64,000 bases of DNA from NCBI GenBank assembly GCA_040954595.2, contig CM082583.2, positions 2,604,001 to 2,668,000 on the forward strand, in the 5' to 3' direction. A program made the translations under genes and the position numbers. Positions 11,061 through 23,150 of this stretch are shown piece after piece. The notes under the pieces were generated by a model. It did no database searches and was not told the origin of the DNA. It worked only from the letters and a program-made list of their open reading frames with translations. Positions within the stretch are counted from its first letter, which is position 1, and each line of letters begins with the position of its first letter. The DNA is from Balanoglossus misakiensis. Its lineage: Eukaryota > Hemichordata.

Positions 11061-13410
11061 ACACAAGTATACATCACTAGTTTTAGTGAGGTTCATTAAA
11101 ATTGCAAGTTTTGTGGAATTCTTTGTAGTAAAAATATGACTGGATTCGTGACGTACTCTTTCCTGAGTGAAACACAACGATCATTTATCATTTTCCCTAC
11201 CTTATGTTTCATTGTCTAATGTATATGTTTCGGTCGTGGATATCAGGCAATATTAAACCTTTACAACAGTAAAAGTATTAATTTGAAAAAAAAACATTTG
11301 TCATGGGCTTTAGTTGAAAAAAAGGAGATTTAACAATACATGTTTGTCTCTTTTAATAGTTTATGTGGCTAGTATTGTTCACTAATCCGTTAATCCTACA
11401 TGAGCTGTCGCCACAAGTACAATTGTTCATGAGCATGCAATGTGTAGCTTGTAAAATAAGTATCAGAAATTGTGCACATATTTCTCGATCTTTTTTTTAA
11501 ATAAAATATTCATCGGAATATTTCTCGATCTTAAACACAACGACCTTGGTACCAATACCCAATGTACTAAGATCAACTCACACAGAGTGACACTTTAAGT
11601 AACCATAGAAACCACTTAGGTGCACATGTAGCTACACTATAAGGTATTTGCTGTAGACTGCGGGACTTTTGATTAGAGCGTAATTTTACATTTTGCCATA
11701 GGCAAGAATGTATTTAAGAGCACGAGTTAATTTTCATCAAGTCACGTTCATCACATGAAGAGGACAAGAGCGTGACTCTCCGATGTTTTAATTTCAAAAT
11801 CTAAAGAGTGTAGAACGATAAAGATAGTCCGTCAACTACAAATACTTGGCAATCATTTATCCTGTAGACTCAACGAAAATGAAGATGATAACAAAAGTAA
11901 CAGAGGTGTGACCTTTGCCAGTAGGGTCAATTGCGATGGCGCACAGTATTTAAGGAAATGAAGATTGTAATTTTAAAGTAAGATGAAAACCAAGAGGAAA
12001 TGCATCATAAAGTTCGTGGTTTAGTTAAATGTTGTGTTCCGACCAAAAGAAAGCCAGTTGTGTCGATTTCAAATACCGAGCTGCAGTCGCTTTCAAACGA
12101 AATGGAATGACAGTCAAGATAGAACGTTTTGGTGTGAGATTATTTCGTGCTACGAGTTAACTTCCCCTTTCAATGACAACAATTCCTGGGGTCCGCGAGA
12201 ACCAGCATTGGGTCCTTTCCCTGAATAAAACTTGAATTTTCATTGGCAATGCCTTTTCTCGCAGTTGCTCTATATATGCAATTTCCACAGAATTTTCAAA
12301 TTGTTTTCCTATGCTACCAACATTTTCAACCATTTTCAATTGCTACAACAAAATATATGTGATATGTTGGAGAGAAAAAATGAACCCACGATGAAAAAGG
12401 GGTTAAGGGTTGTGTGGTAAGGGTTGCGTCTTTTGGGCGAAGATCGAGTTACACGGAATAGTCACACCATGGAAATCAGGGGTAAACCACAGTATATTCA
12501 GAGGAATTTTCAGAATGTTCACCTTGAAATTTAAGGATATGATCTGTGCTGCGTAATGACATACCCGCAAAGTCCTCTGCACATGTACTACATTTTTTCA
12601 GACCGCCCCCCCCCCCCCGAAAATGAAAGCATTTGGAAGTAGCAACACGCAACCTATTCGAATCGCAGCAACAAGCGTTGTGAGTGGTGAAGATATGACC
12701 GCACGATAAATGTCGCATTAGATTGTGATCTGTGTACCCATGGTTTGGTGCATTTTGTCCACTAAACATATTCTCAGCTGTATTATGCTTTCGTCTGGGG
12801 GTTTGACCTTTCAACTTCAAGTATTGAAAGGATTGTCTTACAACAACGGTCAAGGCAAAGTGCAGTGACTATAACACTGTTTTACATGATCAGTGATTAA
12901 TATACATATGCTGATGTCGCAATCTAATTACAATAAATGTACAATAAAATCAATCAAGCAGTAAACTCTTGGAGTTCTCTTGTGATCACTGTGAAGTGTG
13001 TGTCCTTTTTACCTCGCGTTATAAAAGCGAGGAAATGTTATCGCCCTTTCTATGTGTTTGTCTGCCAGCACGATTGTTCAAAAACAGCTGATCAGATTTC
13101 GATTAGCTTAGGTACACAGGATCTATATGCGGATAGCAATACCTGATTTGTTTTTGGTGACAGCGGGCAGCAAATCAATCCGGTTATGAACAAAATAAAA
13201 ATCGACGTCGATGCAACCCTATCAAGTGCTTGCCTGTGCTAGGCGACTAATTCTGCGCGTCCACTTTCGGCCGGTTTCAAAGACCCGCAGCAGATATGAA
13301 CTGCATATGCTCACGTGTTTATATTTTGTTAAAACTGGAAATGTGCGAAGTTAAGCAATAAATTATCACAAAGTTTAACTTTCTTTCAAAGCAACTGATC
13401 TTTATATAAT
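11061..13410. other. No gene recognised; contains C14 run
   Basis: No supported exon. A homopolymer of 14 C lies at 12606-12619. The minus-strand open frame across it (12476-12853) contains poly-glycine from that run and no recognisable domain. A repeated phrase ATTTCTCGATCTT occurs twice near 11480 and 11520. Confidence 0.5.
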
Positions 13411-13419
13411 TGAACTAAT

Positions 13420-14080
13420 TTGTTAAATATTTAAATCAATAACTAATTAACATGTCAATGTACATTCAGATATCCGGCAGATGAATATCTGTACCTTTTT
13501 TCTTAAAGTACATGCATGTATATAAAGCAAATGTGCAGTTTATTGATTGTTGATGACTCAGCACTGAAACACGTTCGACGTCTCTGGATTGCATGAGGCT
13601 AATTGATCAAAGTCATTAAATATGCAAAATATCCATTAACATGTCACTGCCAAATTTCTCATAACAAAGCCACATATCGGTCAGATCAATATCTTTAGCA
13701 AATGTCGAAAAAAATCGGTGCAGTAATTTCAGAAATACAGCACTAATTAGAAAAGGTCATTAAATATGCAAATGAGTAGATAATTGACATGACACACATT
13801 GTACCATCATAATCTCGTGAGATTGCTATTCGTACCTGGTTTCATCAAATTTGGTGTAGTAATTCTATGTTTATGCCGAGGCTATTGTGTTGCCTCCCAT
13901 AGAGAACCACGTAACAGAAAAATTAAAACCTTGATAACTTCATTAATATGCAAGCCGCCAACCAAAATCTAATCAGTCCTTGCCATTTGAAAACTGATCC
14001 AGTGTACCAAATTTGACTTGAATCAATTCAACCGTTCTTGAGATATCATGCAGACAGACAGACAGACAGACAGACAGAAA
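13420..14080. repeat. Diverged tandem repeat ending in (CAGA)n
   Basis: The motif TCATTAAATATGCAAA recurs at 13613 and 13758, and in a shorter form (TCATTAATATGCAA) at 13940, spacing about 145 and 182 bases. Between the motifs are related phrases (ACCAAATTTG, TCATCAAATTTGG). The array ends with ATTCAACCGTTCTTGAGATA and a CAGA microsatellite (14051-14078). The layout matches the array at 53.0-53.66 kb, which also ends in a GAC-type simple repeat. Confidence 0.6.
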
Positions 14081-14089
14081 GCTGAAACT

Positions 14090-16120
14090 TAGCTGCATTG
14101 GCGTTTCATTTTACTTTGGATAAGAGTCTGGTCGTAGTTGTTTCTCATATGTAGCTGATGATTTCTCGGGTTCTACATATCGTTCTGCGACGCGCGCGTG
14201 TGACGCTCGGCACACCGCACTTGTCGTCCGACACCTTGTGCATAACAAATCGATGCACCATAATGATCCGTCACGAATCACGCGTGATCATTCATATTTG
14301 GTTATGTGTTCTGACTATAATCAGCAGTCGTCTATTTCCTTCCCCGAATTATATTGAATAGGGAAATAGTAAACATAGTGTTTAATGCTATACGATCTTA
14401 GACATTTCCACAAGTACAACTTAGTCTGCATTTGTTTCATTATCAAAACGAATTTTGTGCATGGTGTGTTCACACACATCATGTTATGACCTAAATCAGA
14501 AAACGATGTTTCTAATGAATGGCGCAGTTACAGATGCATACTCCCTTTGCCTAGATATTTTAGCAGCTATTGAGAGCCACATATTTGATAACCTTTGTAC
14601 CACAAAGCTCTTGTAATGGTTATGGAGTTCACACATGGACCATTAGGACGTTCCTCGGAAGTCTCAGGTCAAATAATTGCATAAATTAGTATTTGTGTCC
14701 GGTTGCAGTGGTATTGAACCGTTTCAGATTGTAGACGGCTTTGCCGGCCAGACCTGCGCCAGTGTAAGGATAACACCTCTCCGAAACACAATGCCTATGT
14801 GAACGATCGCCAGGGTTTATGCTGAAACAGTTCTGTATGTGGACAAAAGGCGACTCAAATAATTAATTATATGTGTTTACAAGAAGGCTTATTTTCCATT
14901 TGCGTAAATAAACTGACAGATATGATACATAATACTTAATACAGGTTTAGAAGCGTAGTATAATCACATGGTACTCGGAGGTAGGTCACGGTTGAGGAAT
15001 GTACAATTATGGAGTATAACATTCGTGATGAAAAACTCACCCCAGCGTCCTCTGGCCATCCCATCCGTTTTAATAAAATCTTACTAAAATATCCAAATCA
15101 CATTTAGCTTTTAGCAAATATTTAGAATTTTTACTGTATTGTGAATAGTCAAACATAAAAAATAACTGATATTCAAAATAACATATCATTTGTTCGGTTT
15201 TGTAATCATGGAATACTTATCAAAACAAACCCCGCAATGCCATATTATCATAGGTAGAAGGCTACAAGCTAAAGGTACATTGCTCAAGAACACATCATCA
15301 TGGCCACAACCTTCTCCCGTGAGACTCTCTTGTCAAAAGACACTCGGACAAGTAACCTCTTCTTGCCAAATAGGTCTTATGAACCGTAGTGAATACAGAT
15401 CGATACTTTATATATTATTTAACAGGAAATGGAAATAGCAGCTTGTATATACAACATACACATGTGATTGTTATCAAATGTCAATTTCTATTCGAGAAGA
15501 AATGCGTGGAAAATAATAACTTTGCTACATAACAGAATTATGACAGAAAATTCATGGTTCCATGCCTTCTCATCCGTACAGTTGATCATGCGACATATTT
15601 TCGTGTCTAAAATCAGATCGTTGGATATTTTATCAAAGATCACGGATCCGGAGTAAAACATGTAGCCATTATTTCTTTTTGAAGCCCAGGTTATGCATGG
15701 CCAAGCAGGAATTAGATACATCATACAGATTAAGACTTCCAATGGATAGGTGACAGTACTGACAACAATGAGTAACCGTGCCAGAAGGCCAACACTAATG
15801 CATTAATTCAGCTGGGATCCGCCCAATTTATGCAAAAAAAATTCCTCTGCCTCTCTGTTTTCTAAAAGAAGAAACCTAATCGCACTGAAAACAGTAATGA
15901 ATAGAATATTGTTGGTTTTAGCATTGTAGAAAAAAGCAGTTAGCTTGCCTAGGACACCTGCGTTTCCATTTGGATATTTCCTAGCTCTGTGCTTTCAGAT
16001 GAAAGTGGATTAGGGATCTGTCGACGGAGATGAGGATGGGGATAATTAAGCGATCCACAGAGTATTGGCCTTCTTTTGAAACGCTCCTAGAGTCGTATTA
16101 CAATCAAATTGCTTTAGGAC
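14090..16120. other. No gene recognised
   Basis: AT-rich non-repetitive DNA. I looked here for the large-subunit part of the caspase-like sequence that follows (a Ser-His-Gly motif) and did not find it. Confidence 0.45.
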
Positions 16121-16124
16121 AAAT

Positions 16125-16508
16125 TTGCGTTGCATGGCGATAAGACTCGCCGACGTGCATACGATAATAAGTCAATCAGTCAAATATTCTGCCGTTCTCT
16201 CTAGTGGTAAGATAAGACCGGTTTTGCACCAAATATTCATAATATTTAGTGCATTTGATGAGCAGTGTGAAGATGACATACCTCTGGGATCTCCACTATC
16301 TCCACTTGTTAGGAACGAGAATTATCTTACCTGGACGAACGCTTTTACGAGAACAAGAGTACTATATGTCCACGATGGGAATCCATTAATAGCCTATTTA
16401 GAAGAATCATTCAGTTGCTTCAACGAAAGAGCTGGGCCCGAGGAGCTTACAATGGCATTGCTCGTTTTACTACAGCGCGTGCCACCCAACCTTGGCAGCT
16501 TATATGGT
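16125..16508 (+). pseudogene. Caspase-like fragment lacking catalytic cysteine motif
   Basis: The longest open frame of the window (208 codons; numbering from 16125, a TTG, so the true start is unknown and is probably a splice acceptor). Residues 9-29 (ADVHTIISQ, then KYSAVLSSGK) resemble the caspase stretch before the active-site strand. Residues 37-47, IFIIFSAFDEQ, look like the strand that carries the QACRG pentapeptide, but the C-R-G part is absent. Residues 48-69 resemble the linker (EDDIPLGSPLSP, then NENYL), and 79-119 the small subunit: VLYVHDGNPLIAYLEESF matches the usual S-x-R, G-S-x-x-I-Q-x-L pattern with G-N replacing G-S, then EELTMALLVLLQRV. Caspases cleave proteins in apoptosis and immunity; without the cysteine this would be inactive, a pseudogene or a FLIP-like non-catalytic homologue. 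From about residue 149 the frame is MITE sequence. Confidence 0.45.
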
Positions 16509-16569
16509 ACATTTATTTTGTGTACACCACATAATTTAGTATTAATTCCTGGAAAAAAATATTGGAATC

Positions 16570-16770
16570 ATTTAAGTGTTTGTATTTTTGTTTTATTTAT
16601 TTGGTTTAAACATGCGCGACTGTGGTTTACCCGTACATTTTCGCTGCCATATGCTAGTTCAGGGGCCCGTTTTACCACTGCCAGCCATGGTAAAACAGTA
16701 TTTTACCATGGCTGGATTCAGCTCTCGTCCAATCAGAATCGCGGACGGTAGCATGATATAATATAATACT
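16570..16770 (-). mobile_element. MITE-like repeat, copy 2 (partial, inverted)
   Basis: Read on the minus strand it starts with ATATCATGCTACCGTCCGC and continues through TGATTGGACGAGAGC and GTGGTAAAACGGGCCC to AAACACTTAAATGATTCC, corresponding to about 4078-4250 of copy 1; the 3' half is missing. It holds a perfect hairpin, CCAGCCATGGTAAAA (16681-16695), loop CAGTA, then TTTTACCATGGCTGG (16701-16715), which is decayed in the other copies. It directly follows the caspase-like frame. Confidence 0.8.
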
Positions 16771-19700
16771 TATTAGTTCATTACAGGCTCATGATCGTTG
16801 CAATGACTATCTTCTCTCTTCCTTTTACGTCTGATCCAAAAATATGTCGGCCATCGGTTGTTATTGTGCTATATATAACAGCAGTATTTTGTGCAATCTA
16901 GAGTTCTACCTTAGATAGCTTACAAAGAATTGCCAAGTAATTACCCGCTAGCAGGATGTATTAGTGTTTTACGTACGGTTTATTCAGTGGCTATTGGCGG
17001 TTGACGACAAAGTCGGGAAACAGCCATTTATCAATGAACAACTAATCACTGTATATACAGGTGACATTTATATAGACAGCCGTCGATTAGAATGTTTGAT
17101 GTAGGAAAATTGCCACTCAGATTAGCGAGTTAGAGTTACTTCATCGATAGCTTAATCATGTATACATGATAATAAACAATTAGTGGATATACATGTTATA
17201 AATCCAAGGCAAATGGCTACCAGTGTTTCAATTATGTGAGGAACGGTGTAAAAAAGTTATCATAATAGATGCTGTATTCCTATTGCCTGCACCTTATAAG
17301 CTTTATCTCCCGGATATAATGGACAGCTTAGACGATATCGGCTGGATTGGCACGTGATGCTTCAATTAAGGCAAGGATACCCAGTAAATACGAAAATTAG
17401 CGTAATATTCATTGTTTTTTTTCATCTGACCCCCCATACTCATCGTAATACATCAAAGTCTTGAAAAAGGATTCACACGGTAAATTTACGGTAAAGTGAT
17501 TGAAATGGTACAATACGTGTATGAATTATTTTAACTACCGAGTAGCGCCGTACTGTTTTGGATGTTTCTATCACATTTACTCAATAAATACTGAACCGAG
17601 TAAATGAAAGAGGCATAGCCCATTAACGGCACTCTCTAAACTTTCAGGCGAGACCATGCAGTAAATTCTTATTCCAAGCATCACATACCGTGAGTGAGAT
17701 GCATTGACACACGCTGTATTTCTCTATATACGTGTCATGCAGCTCAAAACTACCTTAGGGATTACGTCCATCACATGTTTCAGTCAATTCACATAATCGC
17801 CGAAGGAATAATTGCACCGTAGCTAATCAGCTGACGAACCCATTGACAAACACTTACGTATTGTTGTATTCTCTACGGTATCTTTTAAACATGCTTTAAA
17901 AGTGCTGTGAATCTTCCAAACTACACAGGAGGAAACCCGTCTCGACAACAATGCATTTTCACAGTGCATTTCGGGTAATTTCACGTAACCCGATATAAAC
18001 GACAACAAGGACATTCTGAAGCCCACATTTTCAACCTCGGTTCGTTGCACACTGTTGGTATTATGATCATATAAATTTATATGATACAGAGCAGCCAGAT
18101 GTGCACTGAATGTGACATCAAGGTCGAAATTTTGAATCAATTACGCCCTCTGATAATCAATACATTGACAAGATAGTATGATTGATACGAATCAAGAAAG
18201 AGAACACGTAGTTATCATTATCAAATATCAAACAAACTGACAGAACTAATGTTTTCTATACCCGACTGATGTTCTAGGAGATAACGCATACCAGACAAGC
18301 GATATTATGGTTATGTCTCTCCAGCATTTCTAGACTTTTTTATCAAGTTGGATGTCCCACCCACATTTAAACACCATGGAAAACATAATAAACAATGTCA
18401 GCAAAAATACCTTATATAACAGATGCATCGACTCTCAAAAGTTTACTACATACATTACCAGCGCTAGTTAATATTGCTTTTAATCAAATGCGCACTTTCA
18501 ATCCGGGGTTTTCGCATGGGGTTTCCTCCTAGCCATGTACTGGGCTTATTGCAATCTGTTTGATGTGTCATAACGATACTACATACTGACTCGGATCTCA
18601 ACCGTTTGTCACTGGCAACTAGCTTAATTAACCTGCAAACAAATTATCACTATCCACAAAGTGTTACGGGTTTGATGTATCATTCTCCAGGATTAACCAT
18701 ACTGTGTTACACCTGCCAGTGGGGTTCGAAACGTTATTGATCAGCATATCAACTTCTGTTTTAAGCCATTGTGATGATGCCCTTGATTGGCCAAGACTGG
18801 TTTGTCTACATCGTTTTAAAGGGTCCTCAATAACAGGACAATTCATATCACAAGCAACATTAAACATTGAAAGCCACCTATCAAAATCAGCATTAACTTC
18901 ATTTCAAAACTCGATAGACGCCAGGTAGCAGTAAAAGGTCGTTTATAAATAAGTTCGTTGATGTTTTTGAGAGATCAGTATTAATGTAATCTACGAATTT
19001 AGACTGAAAAAATGACTGAAAAAAACTAATATCAGAATTACAACTACTCATGATATTTTCATTATTTGTTAAACCTGTACGACATGATCTAGACAGATGT
19101 TGACTCCGGACGTGTAATAACGTCAACTACGACTACGTGTACCATATTACGATACACCAGTGAAAAAACATACACCATTGGGAACTCTGGTCTGATAAGA
19201 GGTCGGCATTGATGTCTCCGCACACTATAATTTATTTGGCTGGAAACCCTTCTAGATGTCTTATACAACAGAAACATCTACATCACAGGAAGAGTTAGCT
19301 GTATGACACAAATATGGAATTGTACGGAGACACATTCACCAATGTTATGTCACGTAAGTGATAAATTGAACATTAAGGCAAAGTTAACGCTGCATATTAA
19401 AATAGATACACAGCATCGATAGTACGATATATGAGTATGCAATAATTTCAGTCGGCTGTCTGGTGCTAATTGTTAATTTGCATATTTAACCAGTTCTTTC
19501 AGAAGACTCAATCAGAGTCGGATCATGTCCGGTTTAAAACGCGTGCATTATTGCACTGAGCTGGGGTGCACTATCTTCAACAAGGGTAACTAACTCCGCA
19601 AACGACTTAACCGTTACTTGGGCACGAACTTTTTTGATTCTAGTAAAGTTACACTGATGGTTGTATATGGAGGTTGAGAACACGTCGTGCTATTAATTGC

Positions 19701-20040
19701 CTGGTAAAGTTTACTTTTATCTCTCACGTTTTTCTCCCTGGGCGCATGTTGAAAGATAATGTAAGTGCATCAATTATAGAACACAACATACATTTTTAAA
19801 GATAAAATCTTTACATTAACGTTAACTCGCATCTTTTTCGGTCATTTCCTTTCAGTTATTAAGACTTTCGCGTTTTGGAGGAGTGAGCACACCACATAAT
19901 GTGCATGTTGTGTAATGCGTAGGAATTTGCATGTAAAACTACATATTATAACATATGATGTGTGTTGTCTAATTTTTACTTTTTTATACTTAAAAAGCGT
20001 CTTGATTCAGTTATTTTCATCATGGCCGATTTGTTATTAA
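16771..20040. other. No gene recognised
   Basis: No supported exon or repeat. Open frames between 17.8 and 19.3 kb on both strands overlap each other and show no domain. Confidence 0.5.
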
Positions 20041-20042
20041 TT

Positions 20043-20150
20043 TAGCTCCCGTGTTCACTAATGTTACACTGATTTCTGCCCATCAATTTTTGTCCGCATG
20101 TCTGTCTATTCCATTAATATATCAAGAACGGATGATCAGATTGAAAAAAA
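20043..20150. repeat. Dispersed repeat, copy A
   Basis: TAGCTCCC, then AATGTTACACTGATTTCTGCC and a CTGTCTATTCC stretch followed by ATATCAAGAACGG. The same order occurs at 30663-30770. The GTCTGTC-rich segment suggests a family associated with the (CTGT)n/(CAGA)n simple repeats elsewhere in the window. Confidence 0.5.
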
Positions 20151-20450
20151 ATAGTACTAGGACAGGTTTGATTTGGGATAGCCAGACGTGATTTGATTTT
20201 GTGACTTGCATATGGAGTTGTCCAAGATCGAGTTTTTGTGACAATAGTTTATCACTCTATGGAGAGCACCATAATGAGGGAATTCGGTGGCACTACCTTG
20301 AGCACTTCTCATTTATTTTCACATATCGAGGAACCACATGAAAAGTTCCTAATTTGCATATTGTCATACAATTTTAGAATACGGGAGCACATTCAGTTCA
20401 CATTTGGTTCAAATTCCAAAAGGGTTGCATCGTTGGAAATCTACTGACAT

Positions 20451-21910
20451 GAATGGTATCACCACTTAAAACGAATATGATCACAAAGATGGTACTTCGA
20501 AAAAGTAACTCAAGTATAACGTTGCCTGTCATCTACTCTACACAGTTAGAAAAATAGTCGCTTGAAACCGTGGCAATGTAAGTTACCAGTTTTAATGTAT
20601 CGCACATCAGATGAACTGTCTTTTACACTAAATTTAATCTATGCATAAACCTTGTTGACTTTTCGGAGCAGTTTCTCACATTGGCAAACATTTGTATACT
20701 TAAAGTGGAACTGTACCGTACCATGTTGAAGAGCATCGATTTTCAATGCACCTGGAGAGTACATTAAGACTTCAAACTTAACAACATCAGATTATTGATT
20801 TTAGTGCTCGGGCTAATGTATATACGTTTTTGAGTAGTTATTATCTGCTAACAATCACGTGGATGGGAATATTATGGAGATGCACATTCCATTAATTACA
20901 ACAGTCATGCACCGGTTTATATGCAATTGATTGTGAATCGTTTAATGTTACTGCATTTACGAATCAAAGAAATTGATTTGAATATCACGAATATAGGTAA
21001 TTAAAGACTTGAGCGCATTATGTGTCATTTTCCAATTTCAGCAGATTTGTTAAAGCCGGTTTATTTGAGTGAAGCAATCTAAAAAAACACTGAAGATTAC
21101 ACATTAATGCAGTAACTTCGTCTTGATTGTATTATAAATGTACTCGATATACAACATGAACATTGTATACTTGAACATATTGAGTGTGTATTTATTCAAA
21201 GCGTTGTCAAAAACCTTGTCTTGCGACTTCTACTCCGATTAATTGCCATACTATTTCTTACTGTTATCCACTGGCTTCATCTAGCCTGATAAGTCAAGTG
21301 ATACAAACAATCCATTTAACAGACTGCAGAATTATCCCTTTGCAAACATTTTTGTATAAACTTGATCGAGAATTCGAAATCGTTAACTACTTATTGTACA
21401 TGTTCAAATGCAGTTTTGTATAAATTCTGCACTTCGATTTACATTGATCAATCAACATGTAACGACTAAGAGTTCTAATGATAGATATGTCACTAAATCA
21501 AGATCAAGTACCTTAGAGGAAGGAAACAAACTCAGTTACTGGTAATTTCAATAATAAACTAGTGGATCAAGATGCACTTCGGTTCACGCTTGATGAAATA
21601 CACGTCTTGCTTGATTGGTAGTATGTGAATCCGTTTTAAGTAAAATTGATTTGTTTTGCAGCTATATCAACCCTCTTAATTTACACAGAATGAAGGGTCC
21701 GGACACTGTTTCCATTACGCTGATGGGTTTCCTCTATATAAATCAACATATTCTTATCCATTGAAGGCGAATGCCGCATAATTATGAGGCCCACCTCTTT
21801 TCAGTCTTCAATTCATTTGACGCCGTAACCTAATAAGCCCCTGTGCAATAGATATAACATTATTCGAAGGGCCATACCTCTACAAGGGCATCTTGCATAT
21901 TTTATATTAT
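20451..21910. other. No gene recognised
   Basis: AT-rich, non-repetitive as far as can be read; no exon supported. Confidence 0.5.
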
Positions 21911-22102
21911 TGGAGCGGCATAACTGATAGAATGTGCATTTTGTGATAAAAGCACTTAACTTGTCTCGGATGTGTGTTAATGTGTACTAAACAAATTCAG
22001 ATAGTGAGACGCTAAATATTGAGTTTCAATGGCAACTATTTTCTTTTTATTCAAAATGGCCGCCAATACAGATAATCTCACCCACCAAATAACAACTGTA
22101 AA
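21911..22102 (+). repeat. Long inverted repeat, left arm
   Basis: From TGGAGCGGCATAAC to CCACCAAATAACAACTGT. Its reverse complement recurs at 22942-23150 with scattered substitutions and small indels. Shared landmarks are GATAAAAGCAC, GTGTTAATGTGTACTAAAC, AAATTCAGATAG and AATACAGATAATCTCACCC. Confidence 0.8.
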
Positions 22103-22941
22103 AAAACCCAAAAAACCTTATGGTCAAAAGTACCACAAGCTTTACTTGAATCTAAAAAAATAAGATTTGGTTTGATGTAGGATGTAATATGTTTATAGTA
22201 CTTAATTACCAAAATAAAGCCGTCCATTAAGACCGGTAGGATTGGATCGAAATCCATACAATTTACATGTTAAAGGCCGAACTTCCCTACAAGTAGGGAT
22301 AGCCAACTACACACGGATCTAAAGTATCAAGACATGTGGTCGATTATTTATCGTTTCAGCAATTCGACTTGAGTTCCTTTAATTTCAATGGCATTTTCGA
22401 CAAGCATCAACGCCCCGACAAAACGTTGTCAAATCCGCGATCCAGATTGTGGTCTAAACAAAGCCGACATTTTCGCATGGTTCGTTACCTAGATTGCATT
22501 GCGTTTGAGGCCCTATGTTTATGTCTGTCGACCAATCATCTAGACGACTGCGGACTCAGTTTAGGTCAACGTATATTTCGGGCAACGGACCCCCTATCAG
22601 GTTGACAAGGAAATTGTAACAGTCTCGAGTTGGCCAAACCCTCGTCTGCGCCCAATTCGGACATATCAGTGATCTGTTTATATGATTAGCTAAGGTGGTA
22701 AACTGTTGCGATTCGTGTGTGTAATTTACGTACTGCAAGTTCAATATCACAACTGGGCTAATGTTTGACTGGGAGGAGCACCTATACTAATGCGAGAACC
22801 AGGGATTGAAAGTTGCGCCTTTAAATAGTGTTTTGATCCCTTATTTACCCCTATAAGTAGTTTAGTGATCATAATTACTTTGCAAATCACTCTTTCCACA
22901 GTTTCTTGTTTCAAATATTTTAATCTGAATTTATTTTGGTG
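22103..22941. other. Spacer between inverted repeat arms, no gene recognised
   Basis: About 840 bases of mostly unique sequence. The centre (22330-22620) is less AT-rich and open on the plus strand (89 codons), but neither strand yields a recognisable protein. If the arms are terminal inverted repeats, the element encodes no visible transposase. Confidence 0.4.
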
Positions 22942-23150
22942 TTTAACAGTTGTTATTTGGTGGGTGAGATTATCTGTATTGGCTGCAATTTTGTAAAAAT
23001 CAAAAAGTGGTTGCCATGGAAACTATTCAACAGATATTTAGTGACTTGCTATCTGAATTTGTTTAGTACACATTAACACCCATCCGAGCCAAGTTTGGTG
23101 CTTTTATCAAAAATCCACAATCGCTATGAAATTGGGGTTATGCCGCTCCA
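22942..23150 (-). repeat. Long inverted repeat, right arm
   Basis: Reverse complement of 21911-22102. The pair is either the ends of a ~1.24-kb non-autonomous transposon or two oppositely oriented copies of one repeat; clear target-site duplications were not found. Confidence 0.8.

Noticed and set aside
10983-11177. Minus-strand poly-asparagine open frame
   Set aside because: Produced entirely by the (GTT)n microsatellite.
12476-12853. 125-codon minus-strand frame with Cys/His residues
   Set aside because: Contains a Gly run from the C14 homopolymer, has no recognisable zinc-binding spacing and no splice context.
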